NCBI RefSeq assembly: GCF_030546645.1
Contig: NZ_JAUOTO010000001.1
Coordinates: forward strand, 558,001 to 622,000
Direction: 5' to 3'
Origin: Flavitalea plasmicola
GTDB taxonomy: Bacteria; Bacteroidota; Bacteroidia; Chitinophagales; Chitinophagaceae
DNA: 64,000 bases
Part shown: positions 25,686-33,809 of the stretch, piece by piece
Numbering within the stretch: the first letter of the stretch is position 1
How the letters are laid out: each line of letters starts with the position of its first letter
Translations under genes and position numbers: made by a program
The notes under the pieces: generated by a model
The model's input: only the letters and a program-made list of their open reading frames with translations
Told to the model about the DNA's origin: nothing
The model's database searches: none

Positions 25686-26998
25686 ACACGTTCGCAGATA
25701 AACAGACCCTGGAAGATCTCAACCTCACGGGAAAATATAAACCGGGCTCTGTTTTTTCTCTTTTTAATAAAGTGCAGACGCGGGGCGGAGAAAAGCTGCT
25801 GGAAGAAATGTTCCGAACGCCTTTGCTAAATGCCGGCGAGATCAATCGGCGCAGCGGCCTGTTCCTGTATTTTTCAAAGACGCCGTATGTCTTCCCTTTC
25901 CAGGGTTCGGCATTCGCATTGGTGGAAGATTACCTTTGCTCCGGCGGGCAGGGAAGCTTTTTAAGCACGCTTGTATATCTAGCCCGCAAGCGGGTGTTGT
26001 TCGCGGTGACCAAAGATGAAGGGTTTGTCCAGCTTCGCGAAGGAATACAGGCGTCCATCACGTTTCTGCGTACGTGCAGAACCTTTGTCGATGGCTTCGA
26101 TGTAAAGGACCCGGGCAATCCTTTTATTTCCGAGATATTGGACGCCAGGGCCATTTTACATGATACGAGACTGGCCGGGATCTTAGGAGGTGGAGATCTT
26201 AATTCGTTGGTAAAGCTGGCATCGGTGCATCACCTGCTGACCTATACCATGCAAAAAGAAATGGAGCAGCTGCTGAGCACCTTGCATCAGCTGGACCTGT
26301 TTATTGCCGTAGGTAAGGTGGCAGCGCAGCGGGGTTTCTCCTTTGCGCAGGCGATGCCGGAACAGGAATATATTTTCCATGCGACGAACCTCCGGCATCC
26401 CGCCCTGGAGAAGGCTGTCGGCAATGCCATCACCACGGACCGTTACCGCAATGTCGTCTTCCTTACGGGCGCGAATATGGCCGGCAAGTCCACTTTTATG
26501 AAATCCTTTGGCGTCGCGCTTTACCTGGGCCATATGGGTTTTCCCGTAGCAGCCAACGATATGGTGTTCTCGGTGAGAGAAGGGCTTTATTCCTCCATCA
26601 ATGTGCCGGACGATCTGTCCATGGGCTACAGCCATTTTTATGCGGAAGTGCAAAGAGTAAAGCTCATCGCCGACGAGGTCGCCAGCTCGCGGTCGCTGGT
26701 GGTCATCTTCGATGAGCTGTTCAAAGGCACGAATGTAAAGGATGCGTATGAAGCTACGCTGTCCGTGACGGCTGCTTTTGCAGAGTACAGGAACTGCACC
26801 TTTATCATCTCCACGCATATCGTGGAAGTGGGAGAAGCCCTGCGGGATCAGGATAATCTGCAATTCACCTATTTGCCTACCATCATGGAAGGCAAGACGG
26901 CAAGATATCCATATCAGCTCAAAGAAGGCATCTCCGACGACCGGCATGGCATGATGATCATAGAACAGGAAGGCATTTTGGAAATGATCCGGCGTTAG
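25682..26998 (+). CDS. MutS-like ATPase without mismatch-recognition domain (copy 2)
   Basis: A 438-residue paralogue of the preceding protein, overlapping it by ATGA. The same short N-terminal core (TLEDLNLTGKYKPGSVFSLF, TRGGEKLLEEMF) is followed by a longer middle helical region. Walker A is TGANMAGKST (262-271), and Walker B is VIFDELFKGTNVKD (341-354). Between the motifs the two copies share GHMG, MVFSVR, SHFYAEV and RVK at matching spacing. Because MutS ATPases act as dimers with composite sites, the pair may form a heterodimer; that is inference. No DNA-binding clamp segment is obvious. The gene ends two bases before the convergent MORN-repeat gene. Confidence 0.85.
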   Translation: MNTFADKQTLEDLNLTGKYKPGSVFSLFNKVQTRGGEKLLEEMFRTPLLNAGEINRRSGLFLYFSKTPYVFPFQGSAFALVEDYLCSGGQGSFLSTLVYLARKRVLFAVTKDEGFVQLREGIQASITFLRTCRTFVDGFDVKDPGNPFISEILDARAILHDTRLAGILGGGDLNSLVKLASVHHLLTYTMQKEMEQLLSTLHQLDLFIAVGKVAAQRGFSFAQAMPEQEYIFHATNLRHPALEKAVGNAITTDRYRNVVFLTGANMAGKSTFMKSFGVALYLGHMGFPVAANDMVFSVREGLYSSINVPDDLSMGYSHFYAEVQRVKLIADEVASSRSLVVIFDELFKGTNVKDAYEATLSVTAAFAEYRNCTFIISTHIVEVGEALRDQDNLQFTYLPTIMEGKTARYPYQLKEGISDDRHGMMIIEQEGILEMIRR

Positions 26999-27000
26999 CT

Positions 27001-28401
27001 TTATTCATTTACACCGGCAAGCGCGCTGGGGTCGATGGCCAGCGCCTTGTCCTGGTATAGTTTTGTTTTGTCGGCATTGCCGAAGGCCGTTTCAAGGTCT
27101 GCTTTCAATAGCAGCACGGTCACGTTCTTCGGGTCTTTTTGCAGGTATTTATCGATGATCTTTTGCGCCTCTTCGAATTTTTCGTTTCCGATCAGGTACC
27201 AAGCTTTTTCCAATTCCAGTTTTTCAGACGCTCCTTCTTTTGTGATGCGGGCGTTGACATCCTGCAGTGCCTGGTAGCTGTTGGATCTTGCCTCGGCCAA
27301 CCTGTATAGCTCCAGCGAAATGGAGATGATATAGTTTTTCATCCCCCCTTTCAACATGGCGATCTGCTGTTGTTGTTGGAGATTGGCGCTGTCTCCCAGG
27401 ATATTATAGCATAAGGCCAGCGCTATATGATTGGTGGCTTTAAACCCGGCTTGTTCTTTTTGGTTGATCTCGTTTATCAGTTGGTTGATCTTTGCCGGAG
27501 ACTTGTCAAGGTGTGAATGCTGGATCACCTGTTCCTGGACGGGCGTCAGGCCAATGGCGTCCAACAGGATCTTTTCGCCCTGGCGGTTATGGAAAAAGAG
27601 GGAATAACATTTTGAGTGATAGACCTGCAGGTTCATATATACCTGGTTGGTATCCGTTTTTGCCGTAATCGTTGCTTCGGCCGCCTCTACATTCTTTAGC
27701 GCTTCATTATAATTTTTTTTCGCCAGGTAGTACTCCATTTTTTCCAGGTAGGTGTCGAAGTCGTCCTTTGCTACGATTACCAGGCCATGCTGATACTTCT
27801 TTTTAGAGGTGATATTTCCTTGCTCGTCCCAAAAGGTCCAATCTCCGTTCTTTTCGAATTGGGTGAATTGTCCTGTCATTTTTTGTTTGCCTGTCTCATA
27901 CCATTCACGCCAGGTGCTGTCCTGGCTCCCGTCCGTGAAGAAGCCTTCCTGTTTTTTTTGACCGTTCTCATAATACCAGGTGTATTTCCCATGTAGTTTC
28001 CCTTCTGAGTAAGTACCCTTTTTTTCTATGTTGCCGTTCTCAAACCAGAATGTCTCTTCTCCGTCTTCGACGTTATGGGAGTAGCTGGTTTGTTTTTTTA
28101 TCTTTCCGCTTTCAAAATACAATTTCCAGATCCCGGTCCTTTGTCCTTTATCGACAAAGCCTTCCACCTGCTTCAGATCCTTTGCATACCACCCGACGAT
28201 TTCTCCGTCTGGGATGCCGTCCTTGTAGGTGACGACGGTTTGGGTATCCCCATTGGGAAAATAGACGTAGGCTTTCCCGGTAAAGGGGGCCCTGCCCGCC
28301 ATTTCATAGGCGAGGCCGCGTTTGGTGATCAATTCATTCATCTTAATCTGTCCGGATGCCAGCAAAGGGAGGAGAAAAGAAAATAACAGCAAATATTTCA
28401 T
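27001..28401 (-). CDS. Exported MORN/YwqK-repeat protein with C-terminal TPR-like region
   Basis: A 466-residue protein from the ATG at 28401, with a signal peptide (LLFSFLLPLLASGQ); the frame also opens at 28434, but that lies at or upstream of the probable promoter. Residues ~20-210 carry seven or so YwqK/MORN-type repeats: YFPNGDTQTVVTYKDG, YFESGKIKKQTSY, WFENGNIEKKGTYSEGKLHG, YYENGQKKQEG and further ones. The C-terminal half is helical with TPR-like repeats (SNSYQALQDVNARI, EEAQKIIDKYLQKDPKNV). The name antitoxin often given to YwqK proteins is not supported here, as no toxin lies next to it. Role unknown; probably periplasmic. Confidence 0.82.
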   Translation of the reverse strand: MKYLLLFSFLLPLLASGQIKMNELITKRGLAYEMAGRAPFTGKAYVYFPNGDTQTVVTYKDGIPDGEIVGWYAKDLKQVEGFVDKGQRTGIWKLYFESGKIKKQTSYSHNVEDGEETFWFENGNIEKKGTYSEGKLHGKYTWYYENGQKKQEGFFTDGSQDSTWREWYETGKQKMTGQFTQFEKNGDWTFWDEQGNITSKKKYQHGLVIVAKDDFDTYLEKMEYYLAKKNYNEALKNVEAAEATITAKTDTNQVYMNLQVYHSKCYSLFFHNRQGEKILLDAIGLTPVQEQVIQHSHLDKSPAKINQLINEINQKEQAGFKATNHIALALCYNILGDSANLQQQQQIAMLKGGMKNYIISISLELYRLAEARSNSYQALQDVNARITKEGASEKLELEKAWYLIGNEKFEEAQKIIDKYLQKDPKNVTVLLLKADLETAFGNADKTKLYQDKALAIDPSALAGVNE

Positions 28402-28420
28402 ATAGACCTGATTGGTGCCG

Positions 28421-28452
28421 CCAAAATACAACAAAAGAACAAGTATTTCAAC
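28421..28452 (-). promoter_or_regulatory. Possible promoter of the MORN-repeat gene
   Basis: Minus strand: GTTG (28449-28452), 20 bases, TATTTTGG (28421-28428), seven of eight -7 positions correct. Transcription would start near 28414, just ahead of the ATG at 28401. Confidence 0.35.
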
Positions 28453-28497
28453 TGTTTAGGGACCCTTGTAGAAATGGTGTCAATGGATAGGGGGCAC

Positions 28498-28529
28498 AAA
28501 AAAGTCGTCCCTTTTACTATTGGGACGAC
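28498..28529 (-). terminator. Rho-independent terminator of the DUF3606 gene
   Basis: A perfect 8-bp stem GTCGTCCC / GGGACGAC with a 10-base loop is followed by six T on the minus strand. It lies 16 bases past the stop of the small gene at 28545 and ahead of the next promoter. Confidence 0.85.
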
Positions 28530-28544
28530 CTCTTAATCTTACAC

Positions 28545-28748
28545 CTATAACAAAATACTCGTTTTCCCCGTCGTATATTTTATCAGATAATCTTCCACCA
28601 ATTGCCGGTTATTCCCTGTTGCCCGCATCGCCTCCTCCACTGTCTGTCGGGATACGAGGAATTTCTTTTGTAAATAGGTTTTTTCAAAGCTGTCTGCCTC
28701 GGCTATCTTAGGACCGGGGCCGCCTTTTTTTAAATTATTAGCTGGCAT
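28545..28748 (-). CDS. Small DUF3606-type protein
   Basis: A 67-residue basic protein from the ATG at 28748 (another ATG lies two codons upstream). It contains the pattern seen in DUF3606 proteins: a segment before an FEKTYLQKKFLVSRQTVEEA helix-turn-helix-like unit, then GNNRQLVEDYLIKY. The function of this family is unknown; the arrangement of the last two helices resembles a small nucleic-acid-binding fold. A close promoter match (28784-28816) and a strong terminator (28498-28529) frame it as a monocistronic gene. That strongly supports it as a real gene despite its size. Confidence 0.8.
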   Translation of the reverse strand: MPANNLKKGGPGPKIAEADSFEKTYLQKKFLVSRQTVEEAMRATGNNRQLVEDYLIKYTTGKTSILL

Positions 28749-29053
28749 ATGCAATCGTTTTTATAAGTAATCAATCCAGGATCCAAAATTACAACACTTA
28801 AAAAGATTTATACAAGAAGTAAGTCAATCTCCGGAATAAAATCCCGGAATAGATCCGGCAAGGCAATGGTATTTCGCAACTACATAGTATCGAAGAGGAT
28901 ATGAAAAGTGACCCCGGCCAGCGCCGGGCTGTATTTTTGCCCGATGTGGATTTGTGTCAATATTGAAAATCAATACTTTATAAGGTGATTGCAAGCGACA
29001 GATCCTAAAAAGTGAATTAACCGGTAGCCGGAGCCAGTCGGATCCCTGCCATT
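28749..29053. other. 305-bp intergenic region
   Basis: It holds the promoter of the DUF3606 gene and, at 28913-28928, a six-pair hairpin (CCCGGC-CAGC-GCCGGG) that could end the AraC-family transcript, followed on the minus strand by GTCACTTTTC. No open frame with protein character was seen. Confidence 0.4.
28784..28816 (-). promoter_or_regulatory. Promoter of the DUF3606 gene
   Basis: Minus strand: CTTG (28813-28816), 21 bases, TAATTTTG (28784-28791), an exact TAnnTTTG. The ATG at 28748 lies about 30 bases below the expected start of transcription. Confidence 0.55.
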
Positions 29054-30013
29054 TTAGTTGAAGGATTGCCTGAACTCCAAAGGAGAAAGTTTGGTTTTGA
29101 TCTTGAACAGTTTGCTGAAAGACTGCGGATGCTCAAAGCCCAGCTCATACGCGATCTCACTGACTGACAAGTTGGTGGTAGATAACTTTTCTTTGGCTTT
29201 TTCGATGAGTTTGTTGTGAATATGTTGCTGTGTGCTTTGCCCCGTCAGTACGTTCAATATGCCACGTAGGTAACTAGGGGATACGTTTAAATTTTCGGAA
29301 ATATACTGAACCGTAGGTAAGCCTTTTTCCAGTAATGCTTCGCTGCTAAAATAGTTATTCAACAGTTTTTCCAACTGGTCCAGGATTTGGTGGCTGGCTT
29401 TTTTGCGTGTGATGAACTGGCGATGGTAAAACCTTTCCGAATATTGGAGCAAAGTCTCAATTTGTGAAATGATAATGCTCTGGCTGAACTTGTCAATATT
29501 GGAATGGTATTCCTGCCGGATAAGCTGAACGATGCTGTTCAAGGTGGATTCTTCTTTTTCCGAAAGGAACAAGGCCTCATTGACGGAATAGTCAAAGTAA
29601 TCGTATTGTCGGATGGTATTGGCTAAAGGCGTATTCCATAAAAAATCCGGATGGATGAGCAATATCCATCCGGATTGCCTTACAGGCAGGCTGTCGGTAA
29701 CTTCCACCCTGAAAACTTGCCCCGGCGCCATAAAGAACAGGATGCCTTCATCAAAATCGTATTCCTGTTGTCCATACTTCATTTTGACGGCAGGATTCCT
29801 TTTTAACGAGATGGAATAAAAATCCAATACCCAACTGGTCACATTATACTCCGGGGAATGGTTGATGTCAGTATAGTTCACCACGCTTATCAGGGGGTGT
29901 TCAGGTTTGGGTAGCCCTCTTAGCTGATGAAATTCGCTGATGGTTTTTATCCTGTATGGTTGTTGGCCTGCCACCTTTCTAAGATAATGATTGTTTGTTA
30001 TACATGGTCGCAA
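29054..30013 (-). CDS. AraC-family transcriptional regulator
   Basis: A 319-residue regulator. The N-terminal part (~45-165) has the cupin-like AraC_binding pattern (SISLKRNPAV, YDFDEGILFFMAPGQVF). The C-terminal ~100 residues are the double helix-turn-helix (LSVSEIAYELGFEHPQSFSK, then FKIKTKLSPLEFRQSF). The ATG at 30013 lies inside the upstream NmrA-type gene, overlapping it by 35 bases. A GTG at 29974 would avoid the overlap and remove only 13 residues. It may control the reductase gene next to it, as is common for AraC/oxidoreductase pairs; this is inference. Confidence 0.88.
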   Translation of the reverse strand: MRPCITNNHYLRKVAGQQPYRIKTISEFHQLRGLPKPEHPLISVVNYTDINHSPEYNVTSWVLDFYSISLKRNPAVKMKYGQQEYDFDEGILFFMAPGQVFRVEVTDSLPVRQSGWILLIHPDFLWNTPLANTIRQYDYFDYSVNEALFLSEKEESTLNSIVQLIRQEYHSNIDKFSQSIIISQIETLLQYSERFYHRQFITRKKASHQILDQLEKLLNNYFSSEALLEKGLPTVQYISENLNVSPSYLRGILNVLTGQSTQQHIHNKLIEKAKEKLSTTNLSVSEIAYELGFEHPQSFSKLFKIKTKLSPLEFRQSFN

Positions 30014-30890
30014 ATTCTTTGGCGAAGTCTTTCAGCTTAATCCTTCCTAATGTTGGCGGATGGCGGTAATAATCTTCATATAATACACCCCCCCGCCTGC
30101 TTGCATTCATTTCTACAAAACCTTTGGCTACCTGCGGGTTCATCCCCGCTGCCAATAATCCCTCCAGGGATTGTTCATCAGGGATGACTACCCATTTCAG
30201 ATCTGGTCTCCCTATGGCTTCGCCCAAGATATGGGCCACTTCATTGGGGGACACTTCATCGCTTGCAATGTAACGGATGGTCCTGCCCTCAAAAGGCTGC
30301 TGTATTGTTTCGGCAATAACTGCAGCAATATCCAATGGCGAGACCCAGGGTTCCCTGTCATCGCCGCCATAATTGGAAACGATGGCGCCTTGTGCTTTGA
30401 TGGTGGGAATAAACGCAAACATGTTGTAGTAAAAGCCCACAGGACGCATAAACTTAATGCTAACATCGTCCGGCAGTTGCCGCAATATATTTTCTACATC
30501 GTGATGAAACGCAAGGATACCATTGCCTTTGTCGGTATGGCCGCCAATGCTGCTGAGATGGACAACGCGCTTAACTCCCGATTGTTGAATGGCTTGTTGG
30601 TAATTACGGCCAATCCGGCTGACGGTCGCCATGAGGTCAAAGTTGGGGTCAAAGAAGCTGCCATAACCTGCTGCTTCCATAATATAAACGGCATCTGCCC
30701 CTTTGAAGGCAGCAGCCAGGAAACCGGCGTCTTCCATAGTGCCGATGGCTGCCTTGGCTCCTAGTGTTTCAATCTCTTTTTGCCTTTCGGGTTTGCTGCT
30801 GACAACTGTCAAGGAGTGACCTTGCTGTACCAGGAGTTCGGTCAACGGCTTGCTGATATGCCCTAACGAGCCAGTAATAGTGAATTTCAT
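29979..30890 (-). CDS. NmrA-type NAD(P)-binding SDR protein
   Basis: A 303-residue atypical short-chain dehydrogenase/reductase from the ATG at 30890 (MKFTITGSLG); the frame extends upstream to 30968, but the extra residues do not fit. The N-terminal Rossmann motif TGSLGHISKPL is at ~5-15, where a canonical TGxxGxxG would stand, followed by SSKPERQKEIETLGAKAA and DAVYIMEAAG. HLSSIGGHT lies at the usual mid-position. The catalytic YxxxK is absent, as in NmrA/TMR-like members, which bind NAD(P) as sensors or reduce quinones. It overlaps the AraC-type regulator gene. Confidence 0.82.
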   Translation of the reverse strand: MKFTITGSLGHISKPLTELLVQQGHSLTVVSSKPERQKEIETLGAKAAIGTMEDAGFLAAAFKGADAVYIMEAAGYGSFFDPNFDLMATVSRIGRNYQQAIQQSGVKRVVHLSSIGGHTDKGNGILAFHHDVENILRQLPDDVSIKFMRPVGFYYNMFAFIPTIKAQGAIVSNYGGDDREPWVSPLDIAAVIAETIQQPFEGRTIRYIASDEVSPNEVAHILGEAIGRPDLKWVVIPDEQSLEGLLAAGMNPQVAKGFVEMNASRRGGVLYEDYYRHPPTLGRIKLKDFAKEFATMYNKQSLS

Positions 30891-30966
30891 TTTTCTGTTT
30901 TTTGCTACTGCAAACTTCCGCCACCGCCTTACCATAGTTGTAGCCGGATCGCCTTTTGTTGTAGCC

Positions 30967-30998
30967 AAAAAAATACCCCTCGCTCATGTTGCGAGGGG
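30967..30998 (-). terminator. Rho-independent terminator of the DUF1080 gene
   Basis: CCCCTCGC pairs with GCGAGGGG around a 7-base loop; on the minus strand the stem is followed by TATTTTTTT. It sits 31 bases past the DUF1080 stop and insulates the NmrA-type gene below. Confidence 0.85.
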
Positions 30999-31029
30999 TC
31001 ACATGTTTAAACAAAAATTATATACCTGG

Positions 31030-31812
31030 TTATCGTAATTTCTTCAATTGTATATTTTTAAAATCTATCGGTTGCCCTTCACTTTGCAACGCGATATAGC
31101 CAGATGTAAGCGGTTTACCCGGTTGAAAAACGGTGCTGTCATATCCCGTTACTACGCCTCCACCCATGGAAGGCTTGCTGTATTGCAGGACGGTGTCGCC
31201 GTTAATGATATGGGTTACCAGCGAATCACCCAGCACGATCAGTTCTGCATGAACCCAGACGTTTTTTTCGTAGGTTTTCGAGCTGGAGTTTAGACAATGT
31301 TCATCGAACTTTTTCCCATTATACACAATATCCGTTCCGGGTGAACACATATTGCCGGTTGGGCGGGGCTTGCCATCACCAAGCCCTCCCAATAACTGCA
31401 TTTCAATGGAGATGGGCCAGTCCTGTTCTTTTCGGATAGAGTAGGGGTCTTGTGAGTGAAACATCATGCCGCTGTTCATATTCGTATAGGAAGGCGCGTC
31501 CGTTCGCCAATCGCCGACAAAGCGGTAATCAAATTTCAGGTGAAAATGAGAAAAGGGAGTTTTATAAAAGAGATGGCCAAACTGGTTGTTGAAATCGCCA
31601 TATTGATCATATCTCACTTTAACCATACCATTTTCAACCCGAAAGGTATTGCCGAAATTGTCACCGGCCTCATGATGATGGATTTTAACTACCCAGTCAT
31701 TGATGTCTTTTCCGTTGAATAGTTTTATCCATTCATTGGTTGTTGCAGTATTGCGGGAATGGGAGCAACCAAGCATCAAAAGAATAGGGAGACTTTTTAA
31801 ATATTTGATCAT
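31030..31812 (-). CDS. DUF1080 (3-keto-disaccharide hydrolase-like) lipoprotein
   Basis: A 260-residue lipoprotein (lipobox ILLMLGCS). The family pattern starts at WIKLFNGKDINDWVV and continues with NTFRVENGMVKV, the FHLKFDYRFVGDWRTDAP strands, the NSGMMFHS motif and QLLGG, ending with YIALQSEGQPIDFKNIQLKKL. DUF1080 proteins are concanavalin-like sandwiches; some hydrolyse 3-keto-glycosides together with sugar 3-dehydrogenases. No such dehydrogenase gene lies near, so the substrate is open. It is monocistronic with its own terminator and divergent from the methyltransferase gene. Confidence 0.87.
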   Translation of the reverse strand: MIKYLKSLPILLMLGCSHSRNTATTNEWIKLFNGKDINDWVVKIHHHEAGDNFGNTFRVENGMVKVRYDQYGDFNNQFGHLFYKTPFSHFHLKFDYRFVGDWRTDAPSYTNMNSGMMFHSQDPYSIRKEQDWPISIEMQLLGGLGDGKPRPTGNMCSPGTDIVYNGKKFDEHCLNSSSKTYEKNVWVHAELIVLGDSLVTHIINGDTVLQYSKPSMGGGVVTGYDSTVFQPGKPLTSGYIALQSEGQPIDFKNIQLKKLR

Positions 31813-31895
31813 ATAAAGGTTGAGTTAAAGCCTGAAGATACGGAAACATTGCCTGCCTGAGCCGTAGGTTAATAGATATCCCTTATTTTTACTTT

Positions 31896-32483
31896 ATGAC
31901 TGGAAATGCAACTCAACGATACCCTGCATCTTACGCGCTTATAGATCAGGCCACCAGGAAATCAGGCTTTACAATGGCTTCAGATGTTAACGTGTGCTCT
32001 TTATTAAAAACACTGGCCGCTTCGAAACCTGGCGGTAAATTCCTGGAATTGGGCACCGGCACCGGTCTGTCAACTTCCTGGATCCTGGATGGGATGAATG
32101 CTTCAGCTACACTGATCTCTGTTGATAACGACCCTGCAGCGTTACAAATAGCGAAGCAGTACCTGGGCAATGACCACAGATTAAAATTAGCAGAGTCGGA
32201 TGGCGCCCGCTGGATCGAACAAAATAAGGAGCTCAAATTCGATTTTATATTTGCTGATACCTGGCACGGCAAGTATCTGATGCTGGAAGAAGTGCTGAAT
32301 ATGCTTAATCCTGCAGCCCTATACATTGTAGATGACATGCTGCCCCAGGAAAACTGGCCCGACGGGCACCATGAAAAGGTTACAGCGCTGGTAAAAATAC
32401 TCGAAGACAGAAACGATCTGCTAATCTCTAAACTCCACTGGTCTACAGGGGTTATTATTGCTGTGAAACACCCTGCTGATTGA
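31896..32483 (+). CDS. Class I SAM-dependent methyltransferase
   Basis: A 195-residue cytoplasmic protein. Motif I is FLELGTGTGLST (~46-57), with the acidic residue at the end of beta-2 in ISVDNDPAA, motif II in FDFIFADTWHGKY and a later ALYIVDDMLP strand. This order resembles the O-methyltransferase family 3 type (metal-dependent catechol type), but the full set of metal ligands cannot be assigned. The methyl acceptor is unknown. It is a single gene with a short 83-base divergent promoter region shared with the DUF1080 gene. Confidence 0.8.
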   Translation: MTGNATQRYPASYALIDQATRKSGFTMASDVNVCSLLKTLAASKPGGKFLELGTGTGLSTSWILDGMNASATLISVDNDPAALQIAKQYLGNDHRLKLAESDGARWIEQNKELKFDFIFADTWHGKYLMLEEVLNMLNPAALYIVDDMLPQENWPDGHHEKVTALVKILEDRNDLLISKLHWSTGVIIAVKHPAD

Positions 32484-32808
32484 TTCTGCCATCCGTTTCG
32501 CATTGGCCGGGCAATCGGAATTGGCCGGGCCGCCGGTTAGCTGTGTAGATATGCCATGGGCATATTTATGAGAGAGACATCTTCGCGCGATGTCAACGGC
32601 TAAATAGTTCCTGTCAACGGCTCAATGGCCGGTTATTCCGCTATCCGTCAAACTAATAGGATGGGAAAATAAGAGTAAATTTAAAAATGTTCCACGGACC
32701 TGGTCTCAGATTTATATGCTTCCTTTTCTCCTTCTGCCTGAATATCGCTGTCCCCGGCAGATACCTGTGCAGGCGACAAGAGTTCCGGATTGAAAAAAAT
32801 AATAAAAT
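32484..32808. other. 325-bp intergenic region with short direct repeats
   Basis: Two pairs of direct repeats are visible: ATTGGCCGGGC at 32502-32512 and 32520-32530, and TGTCAACGGCT at 32591-32601 and 32612-32622 (21 bases apart). No coding frame was convincing. The repeats could be regulator sites or old duplications. Confidence 0.4.
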
Positions 32809-33663
32809 ATGGCTATAAGACCCCTCGCCAAAACCTTTGGCTACATCTATCTCTGCTGCATTCCTGTTCTGACCTTTATTTTCGCATTTGCCCTGGGACA
32901 CATCACGTACAAGCTCTATATTCCCATCTGGCTGCTGAATTTTTGTATCATGGTCTGGGCCGTTTGGGCGCTGGGGTCAAAGGCTTTCCGTGCAGTGGAA
33001 AAGGAAAGAAGATACCTGGCTTATGGCAGTTGCTTACTGATCCTGACCATTTGTCTGCTGTCGATATTGTTTGGAATGGGGGCGCCTCCCGGTACGATAC
33101 AGGAATGGGTAGATACGGCCACCGAACAAAAGGCCCGGTTTGATATCCTGCTGGCAGACGGTATACTGGTCGCACTGGGACTTTCCCTTATCAAGCTCGT
33201 CCTGCAGGAGAAAGGAGAAAAACTATATACGCAATTGGGCTATACCGCCATTGTCATTGCTATTCCATTGTTCTTTATCAACACCTCTTTCTGGCATAGC
33301 TTTGCCCTGCAAGCATTTAAGATAAAGATCGCCAATGGCATTGGCAGCAAACCGCAGGAGTGGTATGCGCCTGCCGCGCAACAGATCTGGATCATCACCA
33401 TCGGACAGGTGCTGCTCACGTATTTTTCTGTCGCCATGTTCGCCAGCTCTCTGCGGCAGACAAAGATCTTCAGACGTGTACCGGCAGGTATATACATCAC
33501 GTTCAGCATCGTTGCCATTGTCTCTATTCTGCTCTTTCCTTTATATCCCGGCGCCAGCGCCTTTTCTGGATTCCCTTATTATCCGTTCATGATCCCTGCC
33601 GTGCCGATCATGTTGTGTTACTATGTGGGTGTCAACCTTCTTAGGAACAGCGCTGCCGGGTAA
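32809..33663 (+). CDS. Hypothetical integral membrane protein
   Basis: A 284-residue protein with about seven hydrophobic helices: YIYLCCIPVLTFIFAFALG, WLLNFCIMVWAVWAL, YGSCLLILTICLLSILFG, YTAIVIAIPLFFINTSF, then a segment near IWIITIGQVLLTYFSVAMF, FSIVAIVSILLFPLY and PAVPIMLCYYVGVNLL at the end. No recognised family motif was found. Loops are short apart from a ~25-residue segment (GAPPGTIQEWVDTATEQKAR) and one around KPQEWYAPAAQQ, both predicted on the same side. It has no partner gene with an obvious link, as the next gene is a secreted T9SS protein with its own leader. Confidence 0.75.
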   Translation: MAIRPLAKTFGYIYLCCIPVLTFIFAFALGHITYKLYIPIWLLNFCIMVWAVWALGSKAFRAVEKERRYLAYGSCLLILTICLLSILFGMGAPPGTIQEWVDTATEQKARFDILLADGILVALGLSLIKLVLQEKGEKLYTQLGYTAIVIAIPLFFINTSFWHSFALQAFKIKIANGIGSKPQEWYAPAAQQIWIITIGQVLLTYFSVAMFASSLRQTKIFRRVPAGIYITFSIVAIVSILLFPLYPGASAFSGFPYYPFMIPAVPIMLCYYVGVNLLRNSAAG

Positions 33664-33730
33664 TATATATCGCCCGGCTACCATCCGCTCATCGGGTCAT
33701 GTGAATTGCTCATTCGTCAGTTTTGGCTGT

Positions 33731-33752
33731 ACGTAAAAGCGCAATTTTACGT
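33731..33752. repeat. Perfect 8-bp inverted repeat
   Basis: ACGTAAAA-GCGCAA-TTTTACGT lies between the membrane-protein gene and the T9SS-protein gene, 58 bases before the latter's ATG. No U-run follows, so an operator or mRNA leader hairpin is more likely than a terminator. Confidence 0.45.
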
Positions 33753-33809
33753 TGCCGCGCGTTTCCAGATACCGGCGGTTTTTTTCCAGAACCAACAATT
33801 TGACCTATT

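Noticed and set aside
24354-26998. The MutS-like genes as mismatch-repair mutS
   Set aside because: Domains I and II with the Phe-x-Glu mismatch motif are missing, and no mutL lies nearby.
27001-28401. MORN/YwqK protein as a toxin-antitoxin antitoxin
   Set aside because: There is no adjacent toxin gene, and the protein has a signal peptide, so the common database label does not fit.
30171-30764. 197-codon open frame on the plus strand
   Set aside because: It is the antisense of the NmrA-type gene, which has clear Rossmann motifs.
32502-32622. Short direct repeats as a CRISPR array
   Set aside because: Two different 11-bp pairs with unequal spacing do not form a repeat-spacer pattern, and no cas genes are present.
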